Source: Acidovorax sp. 1608163
GTDB lineage: Bacteria; Pseudomonadota; Gammaproteobacteria; Burkholderiales; Burkholderiaceae_C
Length of the DNA: 64,000 bases
Reading direction: 5' to 3'
Assembly: GCF_003669015.1 (NCBI RefSeq)
Contig: NZ_CP033069.1
Location: 499,001-563,000, forward strand
Shown: in pieces, positions 1 to 7,945 of the stretch
How positions within the stretch are numbered: the first letter of the stretch is position 1
Layout of the letters: every line of letters starts with the position of its first letter
Program-made: the position numbers and the translations under genes
Notes under the pieces: generated by a model
Told to the model about the DNA's origin: nothing
The model's database searches: none
What the model saw: the letters and a program-made list of their open reading frames with translations, nothing else

Positions 1-56
1 AGCAGGCACAGCCCCAACACGAACGGCACCCAACGCATACGAACACTCTGGCTCAT
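1..56 (-). CDS. Start of an exported protein, cut by the window edge
   Basis: Only the first 18 codons are in the window. Reading leftward from the ATG at 56, the peptide begins MSQSVRMRWVPFVLGLCL, a basic start followed by a hydrophobic run, as in a signal peptide or membrane anchor. A strong ribosome binding site (AGGAGGG) lies 5-6 bases upstream of the ATG on the minus strand, which supports a real start. Too little is visible to name the family. The gene is divergent from the sulfite dehydrogenase genes to its right. Confidence 0.6.
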   Translation of the reverse strand, partial: MSQSVRMRWVPFVLGLCL

Positions 57-369
57 GGTTGTCCCTCCTCATTCACAGACATGGGGCTGCACGGGCCTTG
101 CGGACGAGGCCTGCGCGGAAATCTGTCGTTTTTTATTGTTGTCTAACTGTTAAATATGCACCGGCATGCTTCAGTGTCAACGCTTGTTATGCAACTGTTT
201 CTGTTGCTTACATGTGCGTGGGCGAGCGGTGTGCCGCAACCTGGCCCGCCCTCCAGAATGGAGCCGGTTTGCCGTTTGGCAGCGCGCCCCCAGAGCCTCT
301 TGCACCCCCGGTGCCACGCCGGCTCGCAGCTGCAGGCGCATTGTTTATTCCACCCACAGGAGTGCATTC
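57..369. other. Divergent intergenic region upstream of sorA
   Basis: This 313-base stretch separates the leftward partial gene from sorA. It is more AT-rich around 125-200 than its surroundings and must hold promoters for both directions, but I cannot assign -35/-10 boxes with confidence. Overlapping open frames here have no ribosome binding site and look spurious. Confidence 0.4.
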
Positions 370-1584
370 ATGAACCCTTCGTCCACCCTGCCACGCCGCC
401 ACCTGCTGGCTGCCAGCGCCGCCGCCTTGAGCGCTGCGGGCCTGGCCAGCTGGACGGGCGCTGCCAGTGCCCAGGCTGCTGCAGCGGCCGCCCCCAAAGC
501 GCTGCCCGCCTACGCGGGCTGGAAGAGTGGCAATGCCCTGATCGTGCACACCAGCAGCACGCTCGAAACCCGCCGCGCAGCCTTCGGCACCAGCGTGATC
601 ACGCCCGCCAACCAGCTGTATGTGCGCAACAACCTGCCCGCGCCCGATGCCGCCATTCTGGACAACCGCGATGCCTGGGCGGTGCGCGTGGAGGGCGTGA
701 AAACCCCGCGTGAACTCACCCTGGCAGAGCTCAAAACCCTGGGGCTGGAGACCGTGGCCACCGTGCTGCAGTGCTCGGGCAATGGGCGCGGCTTTTTCCC
801 CAGCAAGCCCAGCGGTACGCCCTGGACGGTGGGCGCCGCAGGCTGCGTGGTCTGGAGCGGGGTGCCCGTGCGCAACGTGGTGGCAGCCCTGGGCGGCCTG
901 GCCGGGGGCATGGCCTACGTGACGGGCACCGGCGGCGAAAAGCTGCCCGAAGGCGTAGACCCGCTGACCGTGTTGGTCGAGCGCTCGGTGCCCATCAAGG
1001 CAATGGACGACGCCATCCTGGCGTGGGAGATGAACGGCGAGCCCTTGTCGCTGGCGCACGGCGGGCCCTTGCGGCTGATCGTGCCGGGCTACCAGGGCGT
1101 GAACAACATCAAGTACATCCGGCGCCTGGCGTTCACCGAGGCCCAGTCGCAGGCGCGCATCATGCAGCACGGCTACCGCATGACGCCGCCCGGCGCCAAG
1201 GCCAGCCCCGACCAGCCCTCGGTGTGGGAGATGACGGTCAAGTCCTGGATCAACGGCCCCTTGCCCGAAGGCGGGGCGCTCAAGCCCGGCCTGGTGCAGG
1301 TGCATGGCGTGGCCTTTGGCGGCACCCGTGGCGTCAAGGGCGTGGATGTGTCGGTCGATGGTGGCAAAACCTGGCAAGCCGCCCAACTCGTGGGCCCGGA
1401 CCTGGGGCGTTTTGCCTGGCGCCAGTTTGTGCTGCCGGTGCGTCTGGGCGCGGGCACCCATGTGCTGGCCAGCCGGGCCACCGACGCCGCTGGCAACGTG
1501 CAGCCCGAGCAGCGCGAGGAAAACGTGGGCGGCTACAACAACGCCAGCTGGCTGGACCACGCCGTGACGCTGGTTGTGGCCTGA
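370..1584 (+). CDS. sorA: Sulfite dehydrogenase, molybdopterin subunit (SorA-like)
   Basis: Periplasmic molybdenum enzyme of the sulfite oxidase family, expected to oxidise sulfite to sulfate and pass electrons to the cytochrome encoded next. The 404-residue protein starts with a twin-arginine-type signal (RRHLL at residues 9-13, hydrophobic run, cleavage near ASAQA), fitting Tat export of a folded molybdoprotein. The Mo-ligating cysteine is Cys135 in LQCSGNGR, the family signature. The C-terminal part (GVDVSVDGGKTWQ onward) is the immunoglobulin-like Mo-co dimerisation domain. The ATG at 370 was preferred over longer upstream frames because CAGGAG sits 7-8 bases before it and the Tat signal begins there. 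The downstream cytochrome overlaps or abuts its stop, as in sorAB operons. A SoxC role is possible but no sox genes are nearby. Confidence 0.88.
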   Translation: MNPSSTLPRRHLLAASAAALSAAGLASWTGAASAQAAAAAAPKALPAYAGWKSGNALIVHTSSTLETRRAAFGTSVITPANQLYVRNNLPAPDAAILDNRDAWAVRVEGVKTPRELTLAELKTLGLETVATVLQCSGNGRGFFPSKPSGTPWTVGAAGCVVWSGVPVRNVVAALGGLAGGMAYVTGTGGEKLPEGVDPLTVLVERSVPIKAMDDAILAWEMNGEPLSLAHGGPLRLIVPGYQGVNNIKYIRRLAFTEAQSQARIMQHGYRMTPPGAKASPDQPSVWEMTVKSWINGPLPEGGALKPGLVQVHGVAFGGTRGVKGVDVSVDGGKTWQAAQLVGPDLGRFAWRQFVLPVRLGAGTHVLASRATDAAGNVQPEQREENVGGYNNASWLDHAVTLVVA

Positions 1585-1606
1585 GGTGCTGGTGGTGGTA
1601 GTTGGA

Positions 1607-1939
1607 GTGCGCCGCGCAGTTGCCCAGGCCGGTGCCTTGTGGCTGCTGGCCAGCACCTCAGGCACGGGCTGGGCCGCAGACCCTGCGGAGTTGGCGCGTG
1701 GCAAGCAGCTCTTTTTGACGCTGCAGCCCGCCTGCGCCGTGTGCCACACCTTGCAGGCGGCGGGCGCGCAGGGGCAGGTGGGCCCCGTGCTGGACGAGAT
1801 CCAGCCCAACGCCGAGCGGGTGCTGCGTGCGCTGCGCAACGGCATTGGCGCCATGCCCTCATTTGCCGAGAAAATGACCGAGCAAGACATGCAGGCCGTG
1901 GCCCGCTTTGTGGCGCAGTCCACGGGCGCCAAGCCTTGA
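1607..1939 (+). CDS. sorB: Cytochrome c subunit of sulfite dehydrogenase (SorB-like)
   Basis: Small periplasmic c-type cytochrome, probable electron acceptor for SorA. As called it is 110 residues: a signal peptide (basic VRR start, hydrophobic core, cleavage after GWAA), then one haem site CAVCH at residues 43-47 and a later Met in GAMPSFAEKM that could be the distal haem ligand. The start is uncertain. GTG at 1607 gives the cleanest signal peptide and has GGTGG eight bases upstream, but GTG at 1586 or TTG at 1574, overlapping the sorA stop, are in the same frame. The tight spacing behind sorA argues for one transcript and one enzyme complex. Confidence 0.8.
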   Translation: MRRAVAQAGALWLLASTSGTGWAADPAELARGKQLFLTLQPACAVCHTLQAAGAQGQVGPVLDEIQPNAERVLRALRNGIGAMPSFAEKMTEQDMQAVARFVAQSTGAKP

Positions 1940-1993
1940 TGGATTAGCCGCCTTCGTCACTTTGGTGCCCTAACCCCCTTAAAAGGTTTTTGA

Positions 1994-2803
1994 ATGACGT
2001 CTGAATCTGTTGCGCTCGCGCCCTTTGATGCCCTGGCCAGTGCCGCCGTGCTGACCCAGGCACGCCTGGGCCAAGGCCCCCGGCCATTCGACCTGCCCGC
2101 TGCGCTGCAGCCGCAAAACGCCGCGCAGGCCTACGCCGTGCAAGACGCCGTGGTGCAGGCGCGGGGTGTGGTTGCTGGCTGGAAGGTGGGGGCCTCTGGG
2201 CCGGATGCGCCACCCTCTCGGGGCGCGCTCACGCAAGACTCGGTGTGGGTCTGCGCCCAGGGGCAGCCGCAAGCGTTGTCCTGCGGCGGCAGCGTGGTCA
2301 TCGGGGTGGAGGCCGAACTGGTCTATGAACTGGGCACCGACCTGCCCCCGCGTGCGCAGCCCTACTCGCGCGCAGAGGTGCTGGCGGCCATGCGCTCTGC
2401 CCGCGCCGCCATTGAAGTGTGTGACACCCGTTACGCCGCCTGGGGCGTGCAAAGCGCGTGGAGCCGCCTGGCCGACCAGGGCAGCCACGGCGCGCTGGTG
2501 GTGGGCAGCGGCCTGACCAGCCCGGCAGACCTGGCGGCATTAGATCCGCTGGCACTGCCCGTGGGCCTGTGGGTGAATGGCACCCTGGCCGTGCAGCGCG
2601 CCGCCTGGGGCAACCCGGCGGGCGACCCGCTGCGCCTGCTGGTGTGGCTGGCCAACGAGGGCGCCCACAGCCTGGGGGGGCTGCGCGCAGGCCAGTGGGT
2701 GACCACGGGCTCGTGCACCGGCAACCTGTTGGTGGCCCCTGGGTCCGTGGTGGTGGCAGAGCTGGGCGGGGTGGGGCGCGCAGAGCTGCGTTGCATTGCG
2801 TAG
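1994..2803 (+). CDS. 2-keto-4-pentenoate hydratase / fumarylacetoacetase-family protein
   Basis: A 269-residue cytoplasmic protein resembling the MhpD/DmpE hydratases and related decarboxylases, which add water to or decarboxylate 2-oxo-enoate intermediates of aromatic meta-cleavage pathways. Supporting stretches are GWKVGAS in the N-terminal third, the acidic GVEAELVYELG strand that supplies metal-binding glutamates in this family, IEVCDTRY, and the late VTTGSCTGNLLVAPG segment equivalent to the conserved TGT/SGS loop. A weak AAGG lies before the ATG. It stands 54 bases after sorB but has no catabolic neighbours, so its substrate cannot be deduced. A strong terminator follows. Confidence 0.72.
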   Translation: MTSESVALAPFDALASAAVLTQARLGQGPRPFDLPAALQPQNAAQAYAVQDAVVQARGVVAGWKVGASGPDAPPSRGALTQDSVWVCAQGQPQALSCGGSVVIGVEAELVYELGTDLPPRAQPYSRAEVLAAMRSARAAIEVCDTRYAAWGVQSAWSRLADQGSHGALVVGSGLTSPADLAALDPLALPVGLWVNGTLAVQRAAWGNPAGDPLRLLVWLANEGAHSLGGLRAGQWVTTGSCTGNLLVAPGSVVVAELGGVGRAELRCIA

Positions 2804-2892
2804 TTCGGTGGGGCTGAACTGACCATGCAACGGGCCAGCCGGGATCAAGACGCGCCTTGGTGCCTTTGCTTTGTGCCTTTGTTCTGACCCGA

Positions 2893-2926
2893 CCATGCGC
2901 CCAGCCAAGACTGGGCGCATGGTTTT
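2893..2926 (+). terminator. Rho-independent terminator after the hydratase gene
   Basis: A perfect 12-bp stem (CCATGCGCCCAG at 2893-2904 with CTGGGCGCATGG at 2911-2922), a 6-base loop and a TTTT run. It ends rightward transcription from the sorAB-hydratase side. It lies 16 bases beyond the end of the convergent small gene and could act for both. Confidence 0.85.
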
Positions 2927-2941
2927 CGCTCCATATTTCAT

Positions 2942-3397
2942 TCAATAACGGTGCCCGTTGTCCGGGCGGCGGTCATGCCGGTTGGGCACACCGTCACCGT
3001 CCCGGTCGCGGTCGTAGCGGTTGGGGATGCCATCGCCATCGCGGTCCCACCCGCCGGGCTGCATGTGCCAGCGGCCGTCGCGCTCTTGCCATTGCACCGG
3101 CCGGTAGTGGTAGCCCGGGCGGGCTTTGACCCAATAGCCATTCATCCACACGTGGCGGTGGCCGCGCCATTGCCAGTGCCCTGGCACCCAGGCCATGCCG
3201 CGCCGGGGGCGGGGTGTGGCTTCGTGGCGGGGCGGCGGTGGTGCCTGTGTGTATTGCACCTGCACGTTGCCTGCCTGGACCACCACCGCCGAGCTTTGCG
3301 CGTGTGCAGGGGCCAGGGTGCACAGGCTGAGCAAGGCCAGCGCTGCGGCCGTGAGTGCGTGGTGGGCATTGCGCGGGTTGCGGGCTGTGTGTGCCAT
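2942..3397 (-). CDS. Exported YXWGXW/WxxGxW-type protein with Asp-rich repeats
   Basis: A 151-residue exported protein. It begins with a signal peptide ending APAHAQ, then a linker of prolines, then the aromatic block WVPGHWQWRGHRHVWMNGYW typical of YXWGXW-repeat proteins found in many beta-proteobacteria. The tail carries two copies of a DRDGDG(I/V)PNR(Y/H)D motif, similar to thrombospondin type-3 calcium-binding repeats; calcium binding is inference. The start at 3397 was chosen because AAGGAGC lies about 7 bases upstream on the minus strand and the signal peptide follows directly; a longer frame to 3442 lacks this. Function is unknown, probably envelope-associated. Confidence 0.75.
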   Translation of the reverse strand: MAHTARNPRNAHHALTAAALALLSLCTLAPAHAQSSAVVVQAGNVQVQYTQAPPPPRHEATPRPRRGMAWVPGHWQWRGHRHVWMNGYWVKARPGYHYRPVQWQERDGRWHMQPGGWDRDGDGIPNRYDRDRDGDGVPNRHDRRPDNGHRY

Positions 3398-3507
3398 GGT
3401 GTTTGCTCCTTCAGAACAGGTTCTCAGAACCGGAGCCTTCATGGTGCCGCTGGTACGTCAAGCGTTTGTAGGCGCAGTGCGAAGTGTTGTGACGGAATGT
3501 GCCGCGG

Positions 3508-4056
3508 CTACTGCAGCCGCCCCAGCATGGCCCGCACGATGCGCCGGTGAAAAGGCTTGACCACCGCCATGTAGGCATGCCCCAGCGCGTTGTGGATGTG
3601 CACCACCGAGCTGACCACCACCATGGGGGCTTGCCCGGCAGGGGCGTATTTGTGCAAGGACACCTGCACGTCCAGGTGCTTGTCGTCCTGGCCCATCACC
3701 ACCTCGGTGTCACTGAGGTGGCGGATGAGGAAGATGCCCACCCGATCGCCCACTTGGTAGTCGCTGGCGTTCCGCGAGAGCTGGCCTGTTGCGGTGGGGT
3801 GCCGGTCGTGCAACTGCCCCAGGTCCTTGAGTCCGACCATGCGCACCAGCCGGTTGCGTGCCGCCATCAAGTGCTGCGTCCAGCGCGGTGTTTGGGCGAC
3901 CAGGTCCAGCCAGGTCTGCAAGGCTCTGCGGGCTGGGGCGGGGTCGGCCACCTGGTAGGCGTCGTAAAACTGTGCGGCGGGCAGGCTGGCATGGATGGCC
4001 GTGCCCGGTGGCACCTGCGTTGCCTGAACGGGTGGGCGGGGCTGTAACGTGGGCAT
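3508..4056 (-). CDS. DUF2867 family protein
   Basis: A 182-residue protein with no signal peptide. The segment ARNRLVRMVGLKDLG and the later DRVGIFLIRHLSDTEVVMGQDDKHLDVQVSL match what I know of DUF2867 proteins, which are often fused to or found beside NAD-dependent epimerases and may fold as START-like ligand-binding domains. No catalytic residues can be named. No good ribosome binding site precedes the ATG at 4056; the first in-frame ATG was used. It stands alone between two oppositely oriented small regions, and its role is unknown. Confidence 0.7.
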   Translation of the reverse strand: MPTLQPRPPVQATQVPPGTAIHASLPAAQFYDAYQVADPAPARRALQTWLDLVAQTPRWTQHLMAARNRLVRMVGLKDLGQLHDRHPTATGQLSRNASDYQVGDRVGIFLIRHLSDTEVVMGQDDKHLDVQVSLHKYAPAGQAPMVVVSSVVHIHNALGHAYMAVVKPFHRRIVRAMLGRLQ

Positions 4057-4090
4057 GTTGGAGGTGTTTTGGGAGGGTTTTGGGGCTTGG

Positions 4091-4135
4091 TGCTTATGAA
4101 TAAAGCGCTGGCAGCTATTAAATTAATAGTGATTG
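4091..4135 (+). repeat. Dispersed AGCGCT palindromic repeat, copy 1
   Basis: Matches the family outline CTAGCGCTT-n(5-7)-AAGCGCTggCAGCTATTAAAA-n-ATAGC seen ten times in this window. This copy reads GCTTATGAATAAAGCGC then GGCAGCTATTAAATTAATAG. It is AT-rich relative to neighbours and lies between the DUF2867 and XRE genes. Confidence 0.8.
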
Positions 4136-4140
4136 TGTAG

Positions 4141-4196
4141 AGGCATCAGGCCATCAGGCCATCAGGCCATCAGGCCATCAGGCCATCAGGCCATCA
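4141..4196 (+). repeat. 8-bp tandem repeat (AGGCCATC)6 at the end of the XRE gene
   Basis: Six perfect copies of AGGCCATC run from 4148 to 4195, preceded by one copy missing a base (AGGCATC, 4141-4147). The last copy reaches the TGA stop codon of the leftward XRE gene (4194-4196). A unit length not divisible by three and perfect copies are typical of slippage-prone tracts, but almost all of the tract lies downstream of the stop, so copy changes would alter the 3' untranslated region rather than the protein. Confidence 0.9.
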
Positions 4197-4934
4197 GCCC
4201 GCCATGCGGCGCATGCTGGAAAACACATCAAACTCCCAACTGCGCATGGCCAGCAGCACGGTGTAGCCCTCCAGCTCGCGCGGGGGCAGCTTTTGGTCGG
4301 CCAGGTGCTGCTGCGCAAAGTCCTGCGCCACGCGCTGCATGCGCTCCATGAAGGCGGGGGCCAGTGCCCGGCTGATGGAGCCGTGCACCAGCAGCACGCC
4401 TTCGCCAGGGCCGTCAAAGCCCCCGGCAAAGTAGTTGAGCAGCGCGTGGTCGCGAAAGTAATGCATGACCGGCCCGTGGGGCCGCCAGCGGAAGGTTTTG
4501 GCCAGCTTCAGGCGGTAGCGGTTCAGCGGCCGCAGCTCGATGATGCCGATGCGGTCGAGCTGTGCCAGGTACTTGATGCCCTCGGCCTCGGTGAGCCGGT
4601 AGGTGGCCACCACCTGCTCCAGCGTCCACTGGCTGAGCACGCAAATCGCCATCAGCAGCAGCTTCTTGTCGCCCACCACGGCGGCTTCCTGCTCTTGGGT
4701 CAGCTCTTTGAGCAGCGGCTGCTCATCGGCCACGCGCCGGGCCAGGTCGGCAAAGTCCAGCGCCAGGGCGCGGCAGATGGCGTCGATGCGCGACAGCGGC
4801 ATGTCCCCCTTGGCCAGCATGCGCTTGACGCTGGACTCGGCCATGCCCAGCGCCTGCGCCAGGTCGGCATAGGTCATCTGCGCGTGCTTCAGCTCTTTTT
4901 TCAGGGCGGCAACAAGATCGGCGGTTGTGCTCAT
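4194..4934 (-). CDS. XRE-family transcriptional regulator
   Basis: A 246-residue DNA-binding protein. Residues about 5-65 form a Cro/CI-type helix-turn-helix (MTYADLAQALGMAESSVKRMLAKGD), and the rest is a helical C-terminal domain with no enzyme motif that I recognise. The ATG at 4934 is followed at once by the helix-turn-helix region; a weak AAGAG lies upstream and the frame extends far past it without a plausible start. It is divergent from the ceramidase-like gene at 5086, with about 150 bases between them, so it may regulate that gene and the downstream transporter. The gene ends inside an 8-bp tandem repeat. Confidence 0.8.
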   Translation of the reverse strand: MSTTADLVAALKKELKHAQMTYADLAQALGMAESSVKRMLAKGDMPLSRIDAICRALALDFADLARRVADEQPLLKELTQEQEAAVVGDKKLLLMAICVLSQWTLEQVVATYRLTEAEGIKYLAQLDRIGIIELRPLNRYRLKLAKTFRWRPHGPVMHYFRDHALLNYFAGGFDGPGEGVLLVHGSISRALAPAFMERMQRVAQDFAQQHLADQKLPPRELEGYTVLLAMRSWEFDVFSSMRRMAG

Positions 4935-5085
4935 GGGCGGCTCTTCGGTGGTGGCGATTGGGTATCGATTATGGATACCCGAAGTGCTTTGGGTAGCCCT
5001 GTGCGCGACTTTTTGAGGGGAAAACCCGTGGGCCTTTGCACACTGCGTTCCATCTTGTGTTGCCGCCCTGGAAGGGGCTCTTGCC

Positions 5086-5934
5086 ATGAACGCTGTCCAT
5101 TCCTTGCCTTCATCCACCCGCCGCTGGCCTGCACTGCAGCGTGCCGAGTGGGGATTTCTCATCGCCGCCATCGTGCTGCTGGCCGTGGCCGTGTGGGGGC
5201 CACACCTGCCCGCCAGTGCCCACCAGCACGACTTTGCCGACCAGCGTGGCTGGTGGGGCCTGCCCTGCGCGCTGGATGTGCTGAGCAACCTGCCGTTTGC
5301 CGTGGCGGGCGTGTGGGGGCTGGTGTGGCTGCGCCGCCTGGGCGCCCTGCGGTTGTGCCTGGCCACCCGCGCCACGGCAGCGCTGTTCTTTGTGGGGCTG
5401 GTGGTCACCACCGCAGGCTCCAGCTGGTACCACTGGCAGCCGGACGATGCGGGCCTGCTGTGGGACCGCCTGGGCATGTCGGTGGCGTTTGCCGGGCTGC
5501 TGGGGCTGGCCGCCGTGGGCCGCATCAGCCCCCGCGCCGGGCTGGCCACAGCGCTGGGTCTGCTGGTGGCCGCGCCGGCTGCCGTGCTGGTGTGGGCCCA
5601 CACGGGCAACCTGCTGCCTTGGGCGGTGGTGCAAATCGGCGGCATGCTGGTGGTGTTGGCCTTGGCATGTTTGCCCCACCGCCATGGTGCGCTGGCGTTG
5701 CAGCTGGGTGCCGTGATCGCCTGGTATGCCGCCGCCAAGGCCATGGAGCTGGCCGACCATGCCGTGTACGAAGCCACGGCCGGGTGGGTGTCGGGTCACA
5801 CCCTCAAGCACCTGTTGGCCGCTGGCGCCGCCTTGCCCGTGCTGTTTGCCATGGCGCGTCTGCACCACAGCCGCTATATCGCTGCGCCCGTGCCACGCCG
5901 CGCCATGCAGAATGGCGGGCAACATGGGAAGTGA
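5086..5934 (+). CDS. Ceramidase-like (CREST superfamily) membrane protein
   Basis: A 282-residue integral membrane protein with about seven hydrophobic segments. It carries the pattern of alkaline ceramidases and related CREST hydrolases: SNLPFAVAG after the first helices, TTAGSSWYHW, LLWDRLGMSVAF, and near the end GHTLKHLLAA. The conserved Ser, Asp and His residues of these motifs form the metal-dependent hydrolase site in the superfamily. The substrate here is unknown; an amide- or ester-linked lipid is plausible given that the next gene is a lysophospholipid transporter-acyltransferase fusion 49 bases downstream. Annotation pipelines often leave these as hypothetical. Confidence 0.7.
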   Translation: MNAVHSLPSSTRRWPALQRAEWGFLIAAIVLLAVAVWGPHLPASAHQHDFADQRGWWGLPCALDVLSNLPFAVAGVWGLVWLRRLGALRLCLATRATAALFFVGLVVTTAGSSWYHWQPDDAGLLWDRLGMSVAFAGLLGLAAVGRISPRAGLATALGLLVAAPAAVLVWAHTGNLLPWAVVQIGGMLVVLALACLPHRHGALALQLGAVIAWYAAAKAMELADHAVYEATAGWVSGHTLKHLLAAGAALPVLFAMARLHHSRYIAAPVPRRAMQNGGQHGK

Positions 5935-5983
5935 CACCGTGCGCACCGCACACCACCCTACAAAAAGCCTTGAGGAGAACCGC

Positions 5984-7945
5984 ATGACCCCCCAGAACGG
6001 GCAGCCTGACGCGCACCCTGCGCCCCCCGCGCAACCTGGGCCGTTGGCTCACGAAGAGCCCAACCAGTTTGCCCTGCTGCGCCAGCGCCGGTTTGCGCCC
6101 TTTTTCTGGACGCAGTTTGCAGGCGCAGGCAACGACAACCTGTTCAAGTTCGCCTTCACGGTGATGGTGACCTACCAGCTCAGCGTGTCGTGGCTGCCGC
6201 CGACCATGGCAGGGCTGGTGATCGGTGCACTGTTCATCCTGCCGTTTTTGCTGTTCTCGGCCACCTCCGGTCAGCTCACCGACAAGTTCGACAAGACGCG
6301 GATGATCCGTTTCGTGAAGAACCTGGAGATCGCCATCATGGCGCTGGCGGCCGTGGGCTTTGTGGCCAACAACGTGCCGGTGCTGCTGTTGTGCACCTTC
6401 CTTATGGGGCTGCACTCCACACTGTTCGGGCCGGTCAAGTTTGCCTACATGCCCCAGGTGCTGAGCGAGCGCGAGTTGACAGGCGGCAACGGCATGGTCG
6501 AGATGGGCACTTTCGTCGCCATCTTGCTGGGCCAGGTGGCCGGTGGCCTGCTGGTGGCCATCCCTGGCATTGGCCACACTGCGGTGGCGGTGGGCTGTGT
6601 GGCCCTGGCGCTGGTGGGGCGCTTGGTGGCGCAGTTCATTCCCTCAGCCCCGGCCACCGACCCCAGCTTGGTCATCAACTGGAATCCCTTCACCGAAACC
6701 TGGCGCAACCTGAAACTCGCGCACGGCAACGTGGTGGTGTTCCGCTCGCTGCTGGGCATCAGCTGGATGTGGTTCTTCGGCGCCGTGTTCCTGTCGCAGT
6801 TTCCGGCCCTGGCCAAAGAGGTGCTGCACGGTAACGAGCAAGTGGCCTCGCTGCTGCTGGTGGTGTTCTCGGTGGGCATTGGCGTGGGCTCGCTGCTGTG
6901 CGAGGTGCTCAGCCGCCGCCATGTCGAAATCGGCCTCGTGCCCCTGGGTGCCATTGGCATGAGCGTGTTTGCGGTTGATTTGTACTTTGCCACCCGCAGC
7001 CTGCCTGCGGCCGAGATGATGGGCGCTGCCGCCTTTCTTGCGCAACACCAACACTGGCGCGTGCTGCTGGACCTGGCGCTGCTGAGCCTGTTTGCCGGGC
7101 TGTACAGCGTGCCCATGTACGCCCTGATCCAAATGCGCAGCCAGCCCACGCACCGCGCCCGCATCATCGCGGCCAACAACATCCTGAATGCGCTGTTCAT
7201 GATCGGCAGCTCCGTCATCGCCGGGGCCTTGCTGGGTGCAGGCTTCACCGTGCCGCAAGTCTTCCTGTTCACCGGCATTGCCAATGCGGTGGTGGCGGCT
7301 TACATCTTTTTGCTGGTGCCCGAATACCTGCTGCGTTTTGTGGCCTGGGTGCTGTCGCGCTTTGTGTACCGCTTCAAGGTGCGTGGCGACGAGCACATCC
7401 CCACCACGGGCGCGGCCATCCTGGCGTGTAACCACGTGAGCTTTGTCGATGCCGTGCTGCTCATGGCCGCCAGCCCCCGGCCCATCTACTTCCTGATGGA
7501 CCACCGCATCTTCCGCGTGCCGGTGCTTGGCTGGCTGTTCCGCCTGGCCAAGGCCATCCCGGTGGCGTCTCAAAAAGACGACCCAGCCACCTACCAGGCC
7601 GCGTTTGACCGCGCCGCCCAGGTGCTGCGCGAGGGCGATTTACTGGCCATCTTCCCCGAAGGCGGCATCACCAAGGATGGTGAGCTGCAAGAGTTCAAGG
7701 GCGGCATCATGAAGATCATCGAGCGTGCCCAGGCCGACGGTGTGCAGGCCCCCGTGGTGCCCATGGCGCTGACCAACCTGTGGGGCTCGTTCTTCAGCCG
7801 CGTGGAGCAGGGCACCGCCATGGCGAAGCCCTTCCGTCGGGGTATGTTCAACCGCGTGGGCTTGAATGTGGGGCCTGCGATGGAGGCCACCCAGGTGCAG
7901 CCCGCCGTGCTGCGCGAACGGGTGGCGGGGTTGCTGCGGGCATGA
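5984..7945 (+). CDS. LplT-like MFS transporter fused to a 1-acylglycerophosphate acyltransferase domain
   Basis: A 653-residue two-domain membrane protein. Residues about 30-435 are a major facilitator with the DNLFKFA and GQLTDKFDKTRMIRFVK motifs of lysophospholipid flippases (LplT). Residues about 455-650 are a PlsC-type acyltransferase with the catalytic HVSFVD (HxxxxD) and FPEGG motifs. The pair matches the LplT plus Aas system that flips lysophospholipid inward and re-acylates it; unlike full Aas there is no acyl-ACP synthetase domain. The ATG at 5984 follows GAGGAG by six bases, so upstream in-frame sequence is not used. The next gene starts within its stop codon, suggesting translational coupling. 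Confidence 0.85.
   Translation: MTPQNGQPDAHPAPPAQPGPLAHEEPNQFALLRQRRFAPFFWTQFAGAGNDNLFKFAFTVMVTYQLSVSWLPPTMAGLVIGALFILPFLLFSATSGQLTDKFDKTRMIRFVKNLEIAIMALAAVGFVANNVPVLLLCTFLMGLHSTLFGPVKFAYMPQVLSERELTGGNGMVEMGTFVAILLGQVAGGLLVAIPGIGHTAVAVGCVALALVGRLVAQFIPSAPATDPSLVINWNPFTETWRNLKLAHGNVVVFRSLLGISWMWFFGAVFLSQFPALAKEVLHGNEQVASLLLVVFSVGIGVGSLLCEVLSRRHVEIGLVPLGAIGMSVFAVDLYFATRSLPAAEMMGAAAFLAQHQHWRVLLDLALLSLFAGLYSVPMYALIQMRSQPTHRARIIAANNILNALFMIGSSVIAGALLGAGFTVPQVFLFTGIANAVVAAYIFLLVPEYLLRFVAWVLSRFVYRFKVRGDEHIPTTGAAILACNHVSFVDAVLLMAASPRPIYFLMDHRIFRVPVLGWLFRLAKAIPVASQKDDPATYQAAFDRAAQVLREGDLLAIFPEGGITKDGELQEFKGGIMKIIERAQADGVQAPVVPMALTNLWGSFFSRVEQGTAMAKPFRRGMFNRVGLNVGPAMEATQVQPAVLRERVAGLLRA

Noticed and set aside
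208..1932. 574-residue minus-strand open frame opposite sorAB
   Set aside because: GC-rich shadow frame; sorA and sorB on the plus strand have clear cofactor motifs and ribosome binding sites.
4141..4196. CRISPR-like direct repeats
   Set aside because: The 8-bp units are contiguous with no spacers, so this is a simple tandem repeat.
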